A stretch of 64,000 bases of DNA from Sorghum bicolor (lineage: Eukaryota; Streptophyta; Magnoliopsida; Poales; Poaceae): assembly GCF_000003195.3 (NCBI RefSeq), contig NC_012871.2, positions 44,124,434-44,188,433 on the forward strand. The letters are read 5' to 3'. Both the position numbers and the translations under genes were made by a program. The notes beneath the pieces were generated by a model. That model ran no database searches. It was not told the origin of the DNA and saw nothing but the letters and a program-made list of their open reading frames with translations. Below, piece by piece: positions 1 to 9,995 of this stretch. Position 1 is the first letter of the stretch. Every line of letters starts with the position of its first letter.

Positions 1-2227
1 TTCAGGGAGTAATCCGGATCAAATTGGCCGATTCTTCGAGACTCTGCATGAGGGTTTGGCCAGGGATGAACGACCATGGTTGGCTTATGATGAACCAGAT
101 AGCATGCTCCCTCTGACCTTCAATCCATTTGATGAAGCTCTCGATAGGGATAATGAGGCGATGATGGCAATTGTGACTCCCAGAGCCATTCCAGTGAATA
201 TTTTCGGTAGCACAAAAACTTCTCCCCAGACTTACGAATTTTACAATCCATCGGCATTAGCTCGCCAGTTAGCTTTCGGCCAGTTGCCGATTGCACTTCC
301 TTATGCCGATGTGATAAAACCCAGAGAAACCATCAACAACCTTCTTGAGTGGACTCGAGTAGCCCAACTACCACCAAACGCCGATGTAGATGTAGATCTG
401 TCAGAATGGGTTCCGGCTGCTTTTATCACTCAGGCATACAAGTTATGGTGGGCAGAATGGAAAGAGCATCTATTCTGCAGATCGGCACTTTCATACCGCA
501 GCATGATTGACCCCGAATACGAAGTTCCCGATGACACTGTAAGTAACTCAAACCAACGTTTCATTTTCTCACTATTACTTCCATCGACAGCTTACCCTTG
601 TATTCCTTTTGCAGGCTGACAATATTCCTCCATCGGTTAGCAGGAGTGGCAAGCCGATCGACTTGTTTCCATCAGGCCCGATTTCCTCAATCGGCCACAA
701 TGCTCCCACTCTGGCTTCCATCGTGCATCGGGGTGTGCGCCTCAGGAAAGTTACAACCAGGAGAACCCAGACATCACCAACGGTAGCTGCTCCCACTCTG
801 GCGCGGGCTTTCAAGGCAATTTGTCAAATCTTTATCTTTTACGCTGACTATCTTTATATCGGTTTTATTTATACTTATAAACCTTTGTTCGTTATTGCAG
901 CAAATCAGTGCATCGGCAAAGGTCACACGTCAAGGTGCCGATGCCACCCAGTCCAGCCAGCCAAAGAGGAAGGGTACCACGGGTGCTAAGACTGGAACAA
1001 AGCGCCAGAAGGTAGCAACTCCCCCTCCTCCTCCGGTATCTCCAATTCCGGTGGAGTCTTCTCCTTCTCCAGAAGCCCAGCCACAGCAAGCACCATCTCC
1101 CCAACCTATGCAGGAAGCACCACAGATAGAAGAACCCCAACAGGAAGGATCTCAAACAGAAGGTACATCAGCTGACACGGGTGAACAAACAACTGGCCCG
1201 GTGGGCCCAATTATACCATCGGCAGTTCTCCCGATTCAGACAATTGTTATCCCTCCTCCAGGTAACATACTTTAACAATATCGCTACCGATGAACTTATT
1301 CTCATTTAGTCTCATAACCTTTCTTGTCTTCTTTCAGTCGATATCGTCCCATCGGCAACCTTAGCCGATCAACCTGTAGTTCCATCGGCATCTTTGGCCG
1401 GTCAGCCCGCAGCTCCGTCAGCACCTCCCAGTCCAAGGCAAGAGATCGCCTTGAAGCAAGTAAGTCACTGTTTACCGCCAGCATTATTTGCCGATTCTCT
1501 AAGTATGGGCTAATTTTGCTTTCCCTCCCAGGAACAAGATTCTCCCGATAGCCTGTTCTCCTTCGCCATCGATTTCTCTGAAGAAGAAGGTGAAGAAGCA
1601 AGCACTTCTCAGTCGGTCGGCATCACATCGGCAGAGGTCAGGGTCAGGCTGGAAGAATTGTCAGCTCTCCTTCACCAGGACACAGCGCAATTGGTTGATG
1701 ATTCCGACCCTACCAAGACCCTGTTCAGAACTCTCAGAGGCCAAGTCCCAGCCGATGTTGAAGAAATCCTGTTCCAAGCCGCTCATCTGGAGAGTCGCCA
1801 GCTGCAGTACCAAAGAGCTTCTCGGCGGCTTGCCGATAGAGCCGCTCAGACTCAACTCTCCGATGAAATGAGGAAAGAAAAGCTTTTGACCGATGAGAAG
1901 CACAAGAACATCGGCATCCTGAGATCTTCTGGAGACGCGCTAAAGCAGAAGATATCCGATCTATCGGCAAGAAAAGAGTCCCTATTGGCGGAGCTTAAGG
2001 AAGTAGAGAACGCTCTGTCCCAAGCCCAACAGGAAGAGAGCCAATTGCCAGAGACCATCAGGCTTCTTGAGCGCGATCGAAATGCTCATGGTCGCAAAGC
2101 ACTCCAACTGAAGAAGAAGCTGAAGCCGATAGAAGGTTCTGCTGATGATGACATCAAGGAGATAGAAGCAGCCAACCAAATTCGGCTACGCGCTATATCG
2201 GCAATCCAGACGCTGCTTAACACATAG
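1..2227 (+). CDS. Antisense multi-exon gene of the Tat element: plant mobile domain end plus coiled-coil tail
   Basis: The frame is open from the left edge, so the start is off the window. Proposed exons are <1-539, 615-about 808, 901-1261, 1338-1459 and 1532-2227. Clear GT-AG introns are 540-614, 1262-1337 and 1460-1531. The second intron (about 809-900) has a good acceptor (TTATTGCAG) but its best donor reads AAG/GCAATT, a GC donor, so that boundary is uncertain. The first exon resembles the C-terminal part of the aminotransferase-like plant mobile domain (PMD): PWLAYDEP, YNPSALARQ, then WVPAAFITQAYKLWWAEW. The middle is proline-, serine- and glutamine-rich with a basic KRKGTTGAKTGTKRQK patch, possibly a nuclear signal. 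The last about 190 residues form a charged coiled coil. The gene converges on pol; stops are 153 bp apart. PMD-like extra ORFs are known in Tat elements; their function is not established. Confidence 0.7.
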
Positions 2228-2280
2228 AGTTTCCATCGGCATTGTATCTGCGCTTTCCTGCTTCCTCAGCTTTTAATCTA

Positions 2281-2370
2281 GCCGATAGGACTGTTATCGG
2301 CGCCTAAACTTTTGAAACACCAAGTCTTGTCCCCAAGCATTTGGATCCAGCCGATAGGAGTGTTATCGGC
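2281..2370. terminator. Two copies of a GCCGATA...TATCGGC hairpin between convergent genes
   Basis: At 2281-2301 and again at 2350-2370 the sequence is GCCGATA, seven bases, TATCGGC: a perfect 7-bp inverted repeat. The two copies are 69 bp apart and each is followed by the same CCTAAACTT context (one base varies just before it), so they are a tandem duplication. They lie between the stop of the antisense gene (2227) and the stop of pol (2381), where both transcripts must end. A role in 3' end formation for both strands is inference; the element's ATCGGC motif forms both arms. Confidence 0.5.
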
Positions 2371-2380
2371 ACCTAAACTT

Positions 2381-5300
2381 CTATGCATCGACCCATATAC
2401 TGGGGTAGTACTTCTTTAAATATTTGCCGTTTAATGCTCTGGGAAATTCAATTCCTTCGAGGGTTTCTAGAATGTAGGCATTGCCAGGAGCCGATCGACT
2501 TATCCGATAAGGACCCTCCCAATTAGGAGACCACTTTCCAAACTTCGAGCTTTTTGTCCCAACTGGTAAAATTAATTTCCATACCAAATCCCCATCGGCA
2601 AACTCTTTAGCCTTCACCTTCTTATCGTACCATCTAGCAATTCTTTTCTTATTCTCTTCTATACTCATTAAAGCTTTTAACCGATGCCCTGCTAGATCGT
2701 CCAATTCATCGGTCATCAAAGTGGCATAACCATCGGAAGTTAATTGATCTTGAAAAGATAATCGCCTAGATCCAGCCTTAATTTCCCAAGGCAACACTGC
2801 ATCATGTCCATACACCAATTGATAGGGTGATACCTTGGTCGATCCATGACAAGCCATCCGATAAGACCACAATGCTTCATTTAATAATGTATGCCACCGC
2901 TTAGGATTTTCTTCAATCTTCCGTTTAATAAGCTTGATAATTCCTTTGTTAGACGCTTCGGCCTGCCCATTGGCTTGAGCATAATAAGGAGAAGAATTCA
3001 ACACTTTAATTCCCATACCGATTGCGAATTCATCGAACTCCCCCGATGTGAACATGGTGCCCTGATCGGTAGTAATCGTTTGGGGAATCCCAAATCGGTA
3101 AATAATATGCTCCTTCACAAAATCAATCATATTGGCCGATGTGACTTTCTTCAAAGGAATAGCTTCAACCCATTTAGTGAAATAGTCAGTGGCAACTAGA
3201 ATGAACTTATGCCCTTTGCTAGATGGTGGATAAATCTGGCCGATCAGATCGATGGCCCATCCCCGGAACGGCCAAGGCTTTATTATAGGATTCATAGCCG
3301 ATGCGGGTACTCTCTGGATATTACCAAACTTTTGACAACCTTGACATCCCTTGAAATATTTAAAACAATCTTCAAGTACGGTTGGCCAAAAATATCCATT
3401 CCTTCGAATCATCCACTTCATCTTAAAAGCTGACTGATGCGCTCCACACACTCCCTCATGAATTTCCCCCATCAAACTTCTGGCTTCATCATCACGCAAG
3501 CATCGGAGAAGAATTCTGTCGATAGTTCGATAATACAATCCATTTTCAAGGAGCACATACTTGGTTGCCTGAAATCGAACCCGTCTTTCAACTTTTTTGG
3601 ATGGATCTTTTAGATAATCAATAATTTCTTTCCTCCAATCATCGGCACCGACTACCGATGTCGCATTAATCATTGGCTGATATCCCGAGGCATGCTGAGC
3701 TAACCGATTAGCGTCTTCATTATGCAATCGGGGAACATGCTCCAATCGGAAATCCTTGAATTCCTTTAACAGTTGCATACTTCTCTCGAAATACGTTATG
3801 AGAACTTCACTTCGGCATTCATAGCTTCCGGCCAATTGATTTATAACCAACATAGAATCCCCGAATATTTCAACAGCATCAGCACGAACTTCTCTCAGCA
3901 ACTCCAATCCCTTGATCAGAGCTTGATACTCAGCCTGATTATTTGTCGATGTGGCAACAATCGGCAAGGAAAACTCATACTTCCTCCCCTTAGGGGAAAC
4001 TAATACAATGCCGATTCCTGCCCCTCGGTCACAAGTAGATCCATCAAAGAAGAGCGTCCAGGGTACAATTTCCAAGGTTTCCACTAGACCGCAATGCTGA
4101 GTTACAAAATCGGCCATAATCTGCCCTTTGACTGCCTTAGCCGATTCGTAACGCAAATCGAACTCCGACAGCGCTAAAATCCATTTACCGATCCTACCAC
4201 TCATAATCGGCATAGATAGCATGTATCGGACCACGTCATCTTTGCAAACGACAGTGCATTCGGCCGATAACAGGTAATGTCTCAGCTTGATACATGAAAA
4301 ATATAAGCATAAGCATAGTTTCTCAATGGCCGAATACCTGGTTTCAGCATCAATCAACCTCCTACTCAAATAATAAATTACCCTTTCTTTCCCTTCAAAT
4401 TCTTGAACTAAAGCTGAACCGATAACCGATCCATCGGTAGATAAATACAATCTGAAGGGCTTCCCTTGTTGAGGTGGAACTAGAACTGGAGGATTTACTA
4501 GATACTTCTTGATTTCATCCAGAGCCAACTGCTGTTCTTCTCCCCAAATAAACTCTTGATCGGCTTTCAATTTAAGAAGAGGACTGAAAGCACGAATCCT
4601 ACCAGACAAATTCGATACAAATCTTCTGATAAAATTTACCTTGCCGATCAAGGATTGGAGCTCGGTTTTGTTGGTAGGGGCCACTATTTTATTGATGGCA
4701 TCAATAGATCTTCGACTAATTTCAATACCCCTCTGATGTACCATGAAACCAAGAAACTGCCCTGCCGATACACCAAATGCACACTTGTTGGGATTCATCT
4801 TCAATCCATGCTTCCTTGTGCACTCTAACACTTTTTGTAAATCGGCAAGATGCTTTGAGAAATCTCCAGACTTAACCACCACATCATCAATATAAATCTC
4901 TACGAGCTTGCCGATGAACTCATGAAATATAAAATTCATAGCCCTTTGATAAGTAGCACCAGCATTCTTCAACCCAAAAGTCATGACTATCCATTCAAAT
5001 AGCCCAACATGACCAGGACACCTGAATGCGGTTTTTGGAATATCCTCCTCTGCCATGAATATTTGATTGTAACCTGCATTACCATCCATGAAGCTGATGA
5101 CCCGATGGCCAGCCGCAGCATCAACCAGTAGATCGGCGACAAGCATTGGGTATCCATCCATCGGCGTAGCTTTATTGAGATTCCTGAAATCAATGCACAC
5201 CCGAAGCTTCCCGTTCTTCTTGTAAACCGGAACAACATTGGAAATCCATTCGGCATACCGACACTGCCGAATAAACTTAGCTTCAATAAGTTTAGTGATT

Positions 5301-5473
5301 TCGGCCTTAATATCAGGTAGAATGTTAGGATTACATCGGCGGGCTGGTTGCTGATGTGGCCGAAATCCAGACTTGATGGGTAACCGATGTTCAACAATTG
5401 ATCGGTCTAAACCAGGCATCTCTGTATAGTCCCAAGCAAAGCAATCTTTATATTCCTTTAACAAACTAGTCAA
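2381..5473 (-). CDS. pol: Tat-lineage pol: reverse transcriptase, RNase H, second RNase H, integrase
   Basis: The 1030-residue frame from its first Met makes the enzymes that copy element RNA and insert the DNA. Reverse transcriptase covers roughly residues 40-290, with the catalytic YIDDVVVKS. The first RNase H follows (LYLSTDGS, about residue 350). A second, archaeal-type RNase H starts near residue 475 (LFFDGSTCDRGAG, NNQAEYQALIKGLELL, DANRLAQHAS). Integrase has the H-H-C-C finger near residue 680 (HEGVCGAHQ, CQGCQKFG), then the DDE core: Asp in AIDLIG, Asp in TTDQGT, Glu in GQAEASN. Catalytic residues look intact. The frame is open upstream to about 5590 without a Met. At about 5540 conserved pol N-terminal sequence changes frame by one base, so either a frameshift joins gag-protease to pol or this copy carries an indel. 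I judge an indel more likely. Confidence 0.93.
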   Translation of the reverse strand: MTSLLKEYKDCFAWDYTEMPGLDRSIVEHRLPIKSGFRPHQQPARRCNPNILPDIKAEITKLIEAKFIRQCRYAEWISNVVPVYKKNGKLRVCIDFRNLNKATPMDGYPMLVADLLVDAAAGHRVISFMDGNAGYNQIFMAEEDIPKTAFRCPGHVGLFEWIVMTFGLKNAGATYQRAMNFIFHEFIGKLVEIYIDDVVVKSGDFSKHLADLQKVLECTRKHGLKMNPNKCAFGVSAGQFLGFMVHQRGIEISRRSIDAINKIVAPTNKTELQSLIGKVNFIRRFVSNLSGRIRAFSPLLKLKADQEFIWGEEQQLALDEIKKYLVNPPVLVPPQQGKPFRLYLSTDGSVIGSALVQEFEGKERVIYYLSRRLIDAETRYSAIEKLCLCLYFSCIKLRHYLLSAECTVVCKDDVVRYMLSMPIMSGRIGKWILALSEFDLRYESAKAVKGQIMADFVTQHCGLVETLEIVPWTLFFDGSTCDRGAGIGIVLVSPKGRKYEFSLPIVATSTNNQAEYQALIKGLELLREVRADAVEIFGDSMLVINQLAGSYECRSEVLITYFERSMQLLKEFKDFRLEHVPRLHNEDANRLAQHASGYQPMINATSVVGADDWRKEIIDYLKDPSKKVERRVRFQATKYVLLENGLYYRTIDRILLRCLRDDEARSLMGEIHEGVCGAHQSAFKMKWMIRRNGYFWPTVLEDCFKYFKGCQGCQKFGNIQRVPASAMNPIIKPWPFRGWAIDLIGQIYPPSSKGHKFILVATDYFTKWVEAIPLKKVTSANMIDFVKEHIIYRFGIPQTITTDQGTMFTSGEFDEFAIGMGIKVLNSSPYYAQANGQAEASNKGIIKLIKRKIEENPKRWHTLLNEALWSYRMACHGSTKVSPYQLVYGHDAVLPWEIKAGSRRLSFQDQLTSDGYATLMTDELDDLAGHRLKALMSIEENKKRIARWYDKKVKAKEFADGDLVWKLILPVGTKSSKFGKWSPNWEGPYRISRSAPGNAYILETLEGIEFPRALNGKYLKKYYPSIWVDA

Positions 5474-5612
5474 TTGTCGCTTACACTCAGGATCTAATTT
5501 AGCACTAATAAAAGTAGGCCTAGGCTTATCACCACACCTATATCTACTTCTACCAAATCGTCGGCCGATGTGAATCCCTGGCCTAATTTTCCATCATCGG
5601 CGAATCTATCCA

Positions 5613-8600
5613 TTAAAAATCGTCGTCAGAACCGACTGCTTGGATCGGTGGAATCTCATAATCGGCAACTTTGAGAAAATCTTTCTCCCAAACTTCTCCT
5701 GAAATGCACCTGGTCCTTTCGTAAGTATCCGCTTCTACCGATGCGATAACATAAGAAGAATCTCCTGGGACAATCTCAATCTTGTCACCTACCCACTGAA
5801 CCAAGCACTGATGCATTGTAGATGGGACACAACAATTGGCATGAATCCAATCTCTTCCCAATAATAAGTTGTAGGCACCTTTTCCGCTGATCACGAAAAA
5901 AGTTGTCGGCAAGGTCTTGCTGCCGATGGTCAACTCTGCACATATCGCCCCCTTGACTGGAGACACGTTTCCTTCAAAGTCTTTGAGCATCATATCGGTC
6001 TTGGTCAAATCTTGATCCCCTTTCCCAAGCTTCCGATATACTGCATACGGCATAATATTAATAGCAGCTCCACCATCAACTAGGATCTTGGTCATTGGCT
6101 GCCCATCAACCCTTCCTTTGAGGAACAGAGCTTTAAGATGCTGCCTCTCGTCATCGGCAGGTTTCTCAAAGATAGCCGTCATCGGATCCAGAGCCAACTG
6201 AGCTATCTGATCAGAAAATTCCAACTCATCATCACTGGCTGGTGCAAGAAACTCCATCGGCAACATGAAGACCATGTTGACGCTTGCCAATGGACCTTCC
6301 CTCTTAGTGTCTGACGGCTGCCGACTTCCAGAGTTCTCTCCCTTGTTTAGCTCTTCTTGCCTTTCACGTTGCAATCTCCTTTTCTGTGTTTTGGTTAATC
6401 CTCCAGGGCACCATGGAGGAAGTGGCCTTTGCCTTGCCATCGGGCGTCGGTTCTCCCTTGACTCCATACGATGCGTGTTAGCATCCCTGCAAAATATGAA
6501 TTCATCGGGAACCCGCGCATCAGCCATTCCCTTGAGCTCCTCTTGGTTCCTGGGAAAATACTGGACACGGTCACTAAGTCTGTTGTGCCCACTAAATCTG
6601 CCCCCCAGCCGGTCTTGAACTGACACCCTTCCTCTGATCGGCCCATTAAATCGCCGTTCATCATCATGATAATGCTGATCGATCCTATCGTACCGATCAT
6701 AACCGTTGCACTCAGGGCAGTCTCTGACAGTAGGAAGCTTGATATTTTCCTCCCAACAATGGATGAAGAATGGACAATTCCAATGATCCCTGTGCCGATT
6801 CCACTCCTGTCGGCGTCTTTCTTCTTCCCGTCGATAATCTTCCTGCTGGCGCCGATACCGATCTTCCCGTTGTTGCCATTTTTCTCGAGGCCTTCTATGA
6901 GTTATGACGATACCAGATCGAGGAAGCCTTCCTGAGCTAGTTCCTTCCTGGACCAAGCCCTTACTTCTTGCATCGGCAGTAGTAACTTGATGCTGAGGAT
7001 CTACCGATGCACTCTTCTCAGCTGTCTCCGATGTTAAGACCTTAGCCTTCCCCTTAGCATCCAACATGTTTGTCGGGAAAGGATGTTGGTCTATCTTCAT
7101 CGGCTTCTGGGCTTTGGAATTGTCAAACTTGATTCTCCCTGACTCTATAGCCGATTGCAGCTGCTGTCTGAATACTTTGCAGTCGTTGGTGTCATGGGAC
7201 GTTGCATTATGCCACTTGCAATATCTCATCCTCTTCAACTCTTCTGCCGATGGGATCACATGGTTAGGTGACAGTTTGATCTGACCTTCCTGAAGTAGAA
7301 AGTCAAATATCCTATCAGCCTTAGCGGTGTCAAAAGCAAACTTCTCTGGTTCCTTCTGCCCAAAAGGACAAGACATCGGCTTCTTGTTTTTTACCCACTC
7401 TGCCAAACCGATTACTGGTTCTTCATCAGAATCTGAGCTTGTGGCTTCATCAACAAACGACACTTTCTTATTCCATGCTCTCTTAGGCTCGAAAGACTTG
7501 ATGTCTTGATCAGAAATCCTCTGCACCAAATGACTTAAACTTTCGAACTCCTGAGAGGCATACTTATCCCTGATATGTGGCAACAAACCCTGGAAAGCCA
7601 AATCGGCTAGCTGCCGATCATCCAGAACCAGGCTATAGCATTTATTCTTAACCTCTCGTATCCTCTGCACAAATCCTTCAACCGACTCATCATTACGTTG
7701 CCTCAACTTGACCAAGTCGGTGATCTTCTTCTCATGAACCCCCGAGAAGAAGTATTTGTGGAATTGCTTCTCCAGATCGGCCCAAGTAATTACTGAGTTG
7801 GGAGGTAATGATATGAACCAAGTAAAGGCCGATCCAGACAATGATGACGAAAATAGACGAACCCTCAATTCGTTCCTGTTACCAGCCTCTCCACATTGAA
7901 TAATGAACCTGTTGACATGCTCCATAGTTGACGTGTCGTCCTGTCCGGAAAACTTTGTAAAATCCGGTACCTTGTACCGATGTGGAAGCGGGATCAAATC
8001 ATACGCGGGAGGATACGGTGTCCGATAAGAATAAGTGTTGACTTTGGGTTTTATCCCAAATTGTTCCCTCATTACTTCAGCAATCTTATCGGCCCAATAC
8101 GCATCGGCATCTTGCCGATGAGGCGGCTGCGGATCTGGCACTTGGTGGCGAACCTCCACGTGTCTGTTCGGGACGTGATCTGCATGGAACATTGTATTGA
8201 TCACCTGTCCTCCAATCTGCGGACCACCAAACTGCTGTCCACCGATTGGCTGTCCTCCGAGTTGCTGTCCAAAATTCATTGGCTGGTTGGGAATCCCCTG
8301 ACCTTGGAACCCGGGATAGACCTGCCCTTGCTGGAACCCTGTAGTCTGATAACCCTGCTGGGGCGATTGTGGAAAGGCTTGCTGCCCAAGCCATCCATTA
8401 TTAGCGTTCATCGGCATAGGTGCTGCCGATGATTGGTAATTGGGTACCGTCGTTGAATTGACATACCCCGACTGGGCCATAGGCCTCTGTTGCATCAGCA
8501 TTGACTCTGCCGATGCGTTGGGCATCTGGAACATTGAATCTTGAGGATTCCCAGTGTGAGGCCTTGCAGTAGTAGTTGTGGTATACCGAGGACTCTGGTT

Positions 8601-9251
8601 CACCGGCGCATTGGGAGGTGCCGATGTCATAGGAGTTTGTGATGTTATTTGTGATGTTCCCGGCGTCAACTCTGGAGGCATACCATAACCCCACCAGTTG
8701 GGAGGAAGAGTCAACCCTGACATTGCCGATGCCAACATATCTGTTGTCAGTTTATGCTGCCCAACTGAAATTTGTGGGTTGGTTGCCATCGGCATAGATA
8801 GTGCACCAGTAGTCCCCGATGTACTTGGAGGGACGGCAGGTTGTGCTCTTGCATTCGTCAAGGCAGCCGATGGAGCCGTGACCTCTGGTGCCGTTGGCTG
8901 ATGATGGGAGGGCCCCACATAATCTGGCGGGATTTGTCCTTCCTTGAAAGTTCTTGCCACGGCATTGAAAACCGTATTAGACAGTACACCAGCTTGGTTA
9001 ATCAACGCTCGATTGATGGCATTGTCAACCATATCTTGAAGCTTGCCAGGATTGGCGTCAAAGGTGACCTGCCGTGGTGCCGGCAGTGCATCTTTCTGGA
9101 CCACTTCGCCACTCCTGTTTATGCTGAAAGACCTCAGGCATTGCTGCTTGAACTCTTCCATGGCTTGGGCAATAGCTTGCTTCTGCTCATCCTTGAGGTT
9201 GGCCTCCGTCACAGGGATGACGTTCTCTTGATCGAGGTCAGAGATCGACAT
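5613..9251 (-). CDS. gag: Tat-lineage gag-protease polyprotein
   Basis: The start at 9251 (MSISDLDQEN) is chosen because a further in-frame extension runs back through the primer-binding site into the LTR. The product, about 1212 residues, would form the particle capsid and carry the aspartic protease that matures it. After a glutamine/glycine/proline-rich N-terminal third (repeats like GGQPIGGQQFGG) comes the gag capsid region (KVPDFTKFSGQDD, FISLPPNSVITWADLEKQFHKYF). Two degenerate zinc-knuckle-like clusters follow (CKWHNATSHDTNDC and the HCW...CPECNGYDRYD region), then a very basic Arg-rich stretch. The protease lies near the C-terminus: ILVDGGAAINIMPY holds the active site as D-G-G, usual in this lineage rather than D-T/S-G, and LLLGRDWIHAN is the second conserved block. 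There are no internal stops. It ends 22 bp before pol opens, in another frame. Confidence 0.92.
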   Translation of the reverse strand: MSISDLDQENVIPVTEANLKDEQKQAIAQAMEEFKQQCLRSFSINRSGEVVQKDALPAPRQVTFDANPGKLQDMVDNAINRALINQAGVLSNTVFNAVARTFKEGQIPPDYVGPSHHQPTAPEVTAPSAALTNARAQPAVPPSTSGTTGALSMPMATNPQISVGQHKLTTDMLASAMSGLTLPPNWWGYGMPPELTPGTSQITSQTPMTSAPPNAPVNQSPRYTTTTTARPHTGNPQDSMFQMPNASAESMLMQQRPMAQSGYVNSTTVPNYQSSAAPMPMNANNGWLGQQAFPQSPQQGYQTTGFQQGQVYPGFQGQGIPNQPMNFGQQLGGQPIGGQQFGGPQIGGQVINTMFHADHVPNRHVEVRHQVPDPQPPHRQDADAYWADKIAEVMREQFGIKPKVNTYSYRTPYPPAYDLIPLPHRYKVPDFTKFSGQDDTSTMEHVNRFIIQCGEAGNRNELRVRLFSSSLSGSAFTWFISLPPNSVITWADLEKQFHKYFFSGVHEKKITDLVKLRQRNDESVEGFVQRIREVKNKCYSLVLDDRQLADLAFQGLLPHIRDKYASQEFESLSHLVQRISDQDIKSFEPKRAWNKKVSFVDEATSSDSDEEPVIGLAEWVKNKKPMSCPFGQKEPEKFAFDTAKADRIFDFLLQEGQIKLSPNHVIPSAEELKRMRYCKWHNATSHDTNDCKVFRQQLQSAIESGRIKFDNSKAQKPMKIDQHPFPTNMLDAKGKAKVLTSETAEKSASVDPQHQVTTADARSKGLVQEGTSSGRLPRSGIVITHRRPREKWQQREDRYRRQQEDYRREEERRRQEWNRHRDHWNCPFFIHCWEENIKLPTVRDCPECNGYDRYDRIDQHYHDDERRFNGPIRGRVSVQDRLGGRFSGHNRLSDRVQYFPRNQEELKGMADARVPDEFIFCRDANTHRMESRENRRPMARQRPLPPWCPGGLTKTQKRRLQRERQEELNKGENSGSRQPSDTKREGPLASVNMVFMLPMEFLAPASDDELEFSDQIAQLALDPMTAIFEKPADDERQHLKALFLKGRVDGQPMTKILVDGGAAINIMPYAVYRKLGKGDQDLTKTDMMLKDFEGNVSPVKGAICAELTIGSKTLPTTFFVISGKGAYNLLLGRDWIHANCCVPSTMHQCLVQWVGDKIEIVPGDSSYVIASVEADTYERTRCISGEVWEKDFLKVADYEIPPIQAVGSDDDF

Positions 9252-9276
9252 GTTGATCTTGATCTTGAATCTGTCC

Positions 9277-9294
9277 CACTGGGCGTGCCAAAAG
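9277..9294 (-). other. Primer-binding site of the Tat element
   Basis: Just inside the 5' LTR the minus strand reads TTTTGGCACGCCCAGTGG, starting with the TGG expected opposite a tRNA 3' CCA end and separated from the LTR by three bases. It lies between the LTR and the gag start, the expected place. I do not name the tRNA: the match is not one I can verify by eye. Confidence 0.7.
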
Positions 9295-9297
9295 ATG

Positions 9298-9995
9298 TGT
9301 TGATGCAAAACTGATCTGCAAACACAAAGGGCTAATACCCGATTCAAACGTTAAGGCGTGCCAGCCGATTTGACCTTACTATCGGCAAAGGTGATAACTC
9401 GAATACTTTAGTCCTGACAACAGCGATGCGCCCGGATGTCACGGCTAAGAGGTACTCACGCGGAACTCGAGAACACGCCGAGCTTAAGTCGACGAATTCC
9501 TAAGAACTCGTAATAAAAAGAAAAAAAGTATGACGAAGTCGTCGAAAAGTAGATGCTGGAATATGAGTAAAAACGCGTGTTTGATTGATTTCTTGATTAA
9601 TTATTACAAGGCCCTAGGGTTTATATTTATACCCTGCTCAAAGAGCTACAACCAGACACGATTAGAATTCGAATTCCAAATTACACGGAATCCGTATACA
9701 AAACGATGCAAATAATTAAGGAAACAACAAAACTATCCTTCGTGACAAACCGAAACTCCTCCACATGACAACTGGCAGCTTCCGGACTCCTCCTTTGCAT
9801 CATCGGCAATCCCTTTGCCATAGTCATCGGCAGACCTTTTTATCCAGCCATCGGCACCATATTACTGCCTGTGGACTTAGTCACATTCAACTTCTCCCTC
9901 ATCGGCAACCATCCTCATCGGCAACCCGCTTTGTAAACATCGTACTGCCACCTTATCCTGCCATCCTAGACACGTGCCCAAAAACGGTGTCAACA
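9298..9995 (-). repeat. 5' LTR of the Tat element, 698 bp
   Basis: On the minus strand the LTR opens with TGTTGACACC (9995 leftwards) and closes with GCATCAACA (ending 9298), so its ends form the TGTTGA/TCAACA inverted repeat. The boundary fits the PBS three bases inside. The U3 part (9795-9930) holds five copies of an ATCGGCA-containing octamer in about 130 bp. Confidence 0.85.
9620..9633 (-). promoter_or_regulatory. TATA box of the Tat 5' LTR
   Basis: The minus strand reads GGGTATAAATATAAACCC, a strong plant TATA box, about 365 bp inside the LTR from its U3 end. This is the expected promoter of the genomic RNA. Confidence 0.65.

Larger units (their letters stand above)
1..9995 (-). mobile_element. 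Ty3/gypsy Tat-lineage LTR retrotransposon, 3' end beyond the left edge
   Basis: On the minus strand the order is 5' LTR (9298-9995), primer-binding site, gag-protease (9251-5613), pol (about 5590-2381), then an antisense gene on the plus strand (to 2227). Assignment to the Tat lineage (Grande, RIRE2 and Ogre relatives) rests on a second, archaeal-type RNase H domain between the first RNase H and the integrase, and on an extra ORF between pol and the 3' LTR. Both are known traits of that lineage. The 3' LTR is not in the window, so LTR divergence and the target duplication cannot be read; the bases right of the LTR are CCCTC (9996-10000). The insertion lies inside the coding repeat of a CACTA transposase gene. 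Confidence 0.92.

Noticed and set aside
5613..9347. Gag start at 9347
   Set aside because: That frame would start inside the LTR and run through the primer-binding site; 9251 is the first ATG after it.
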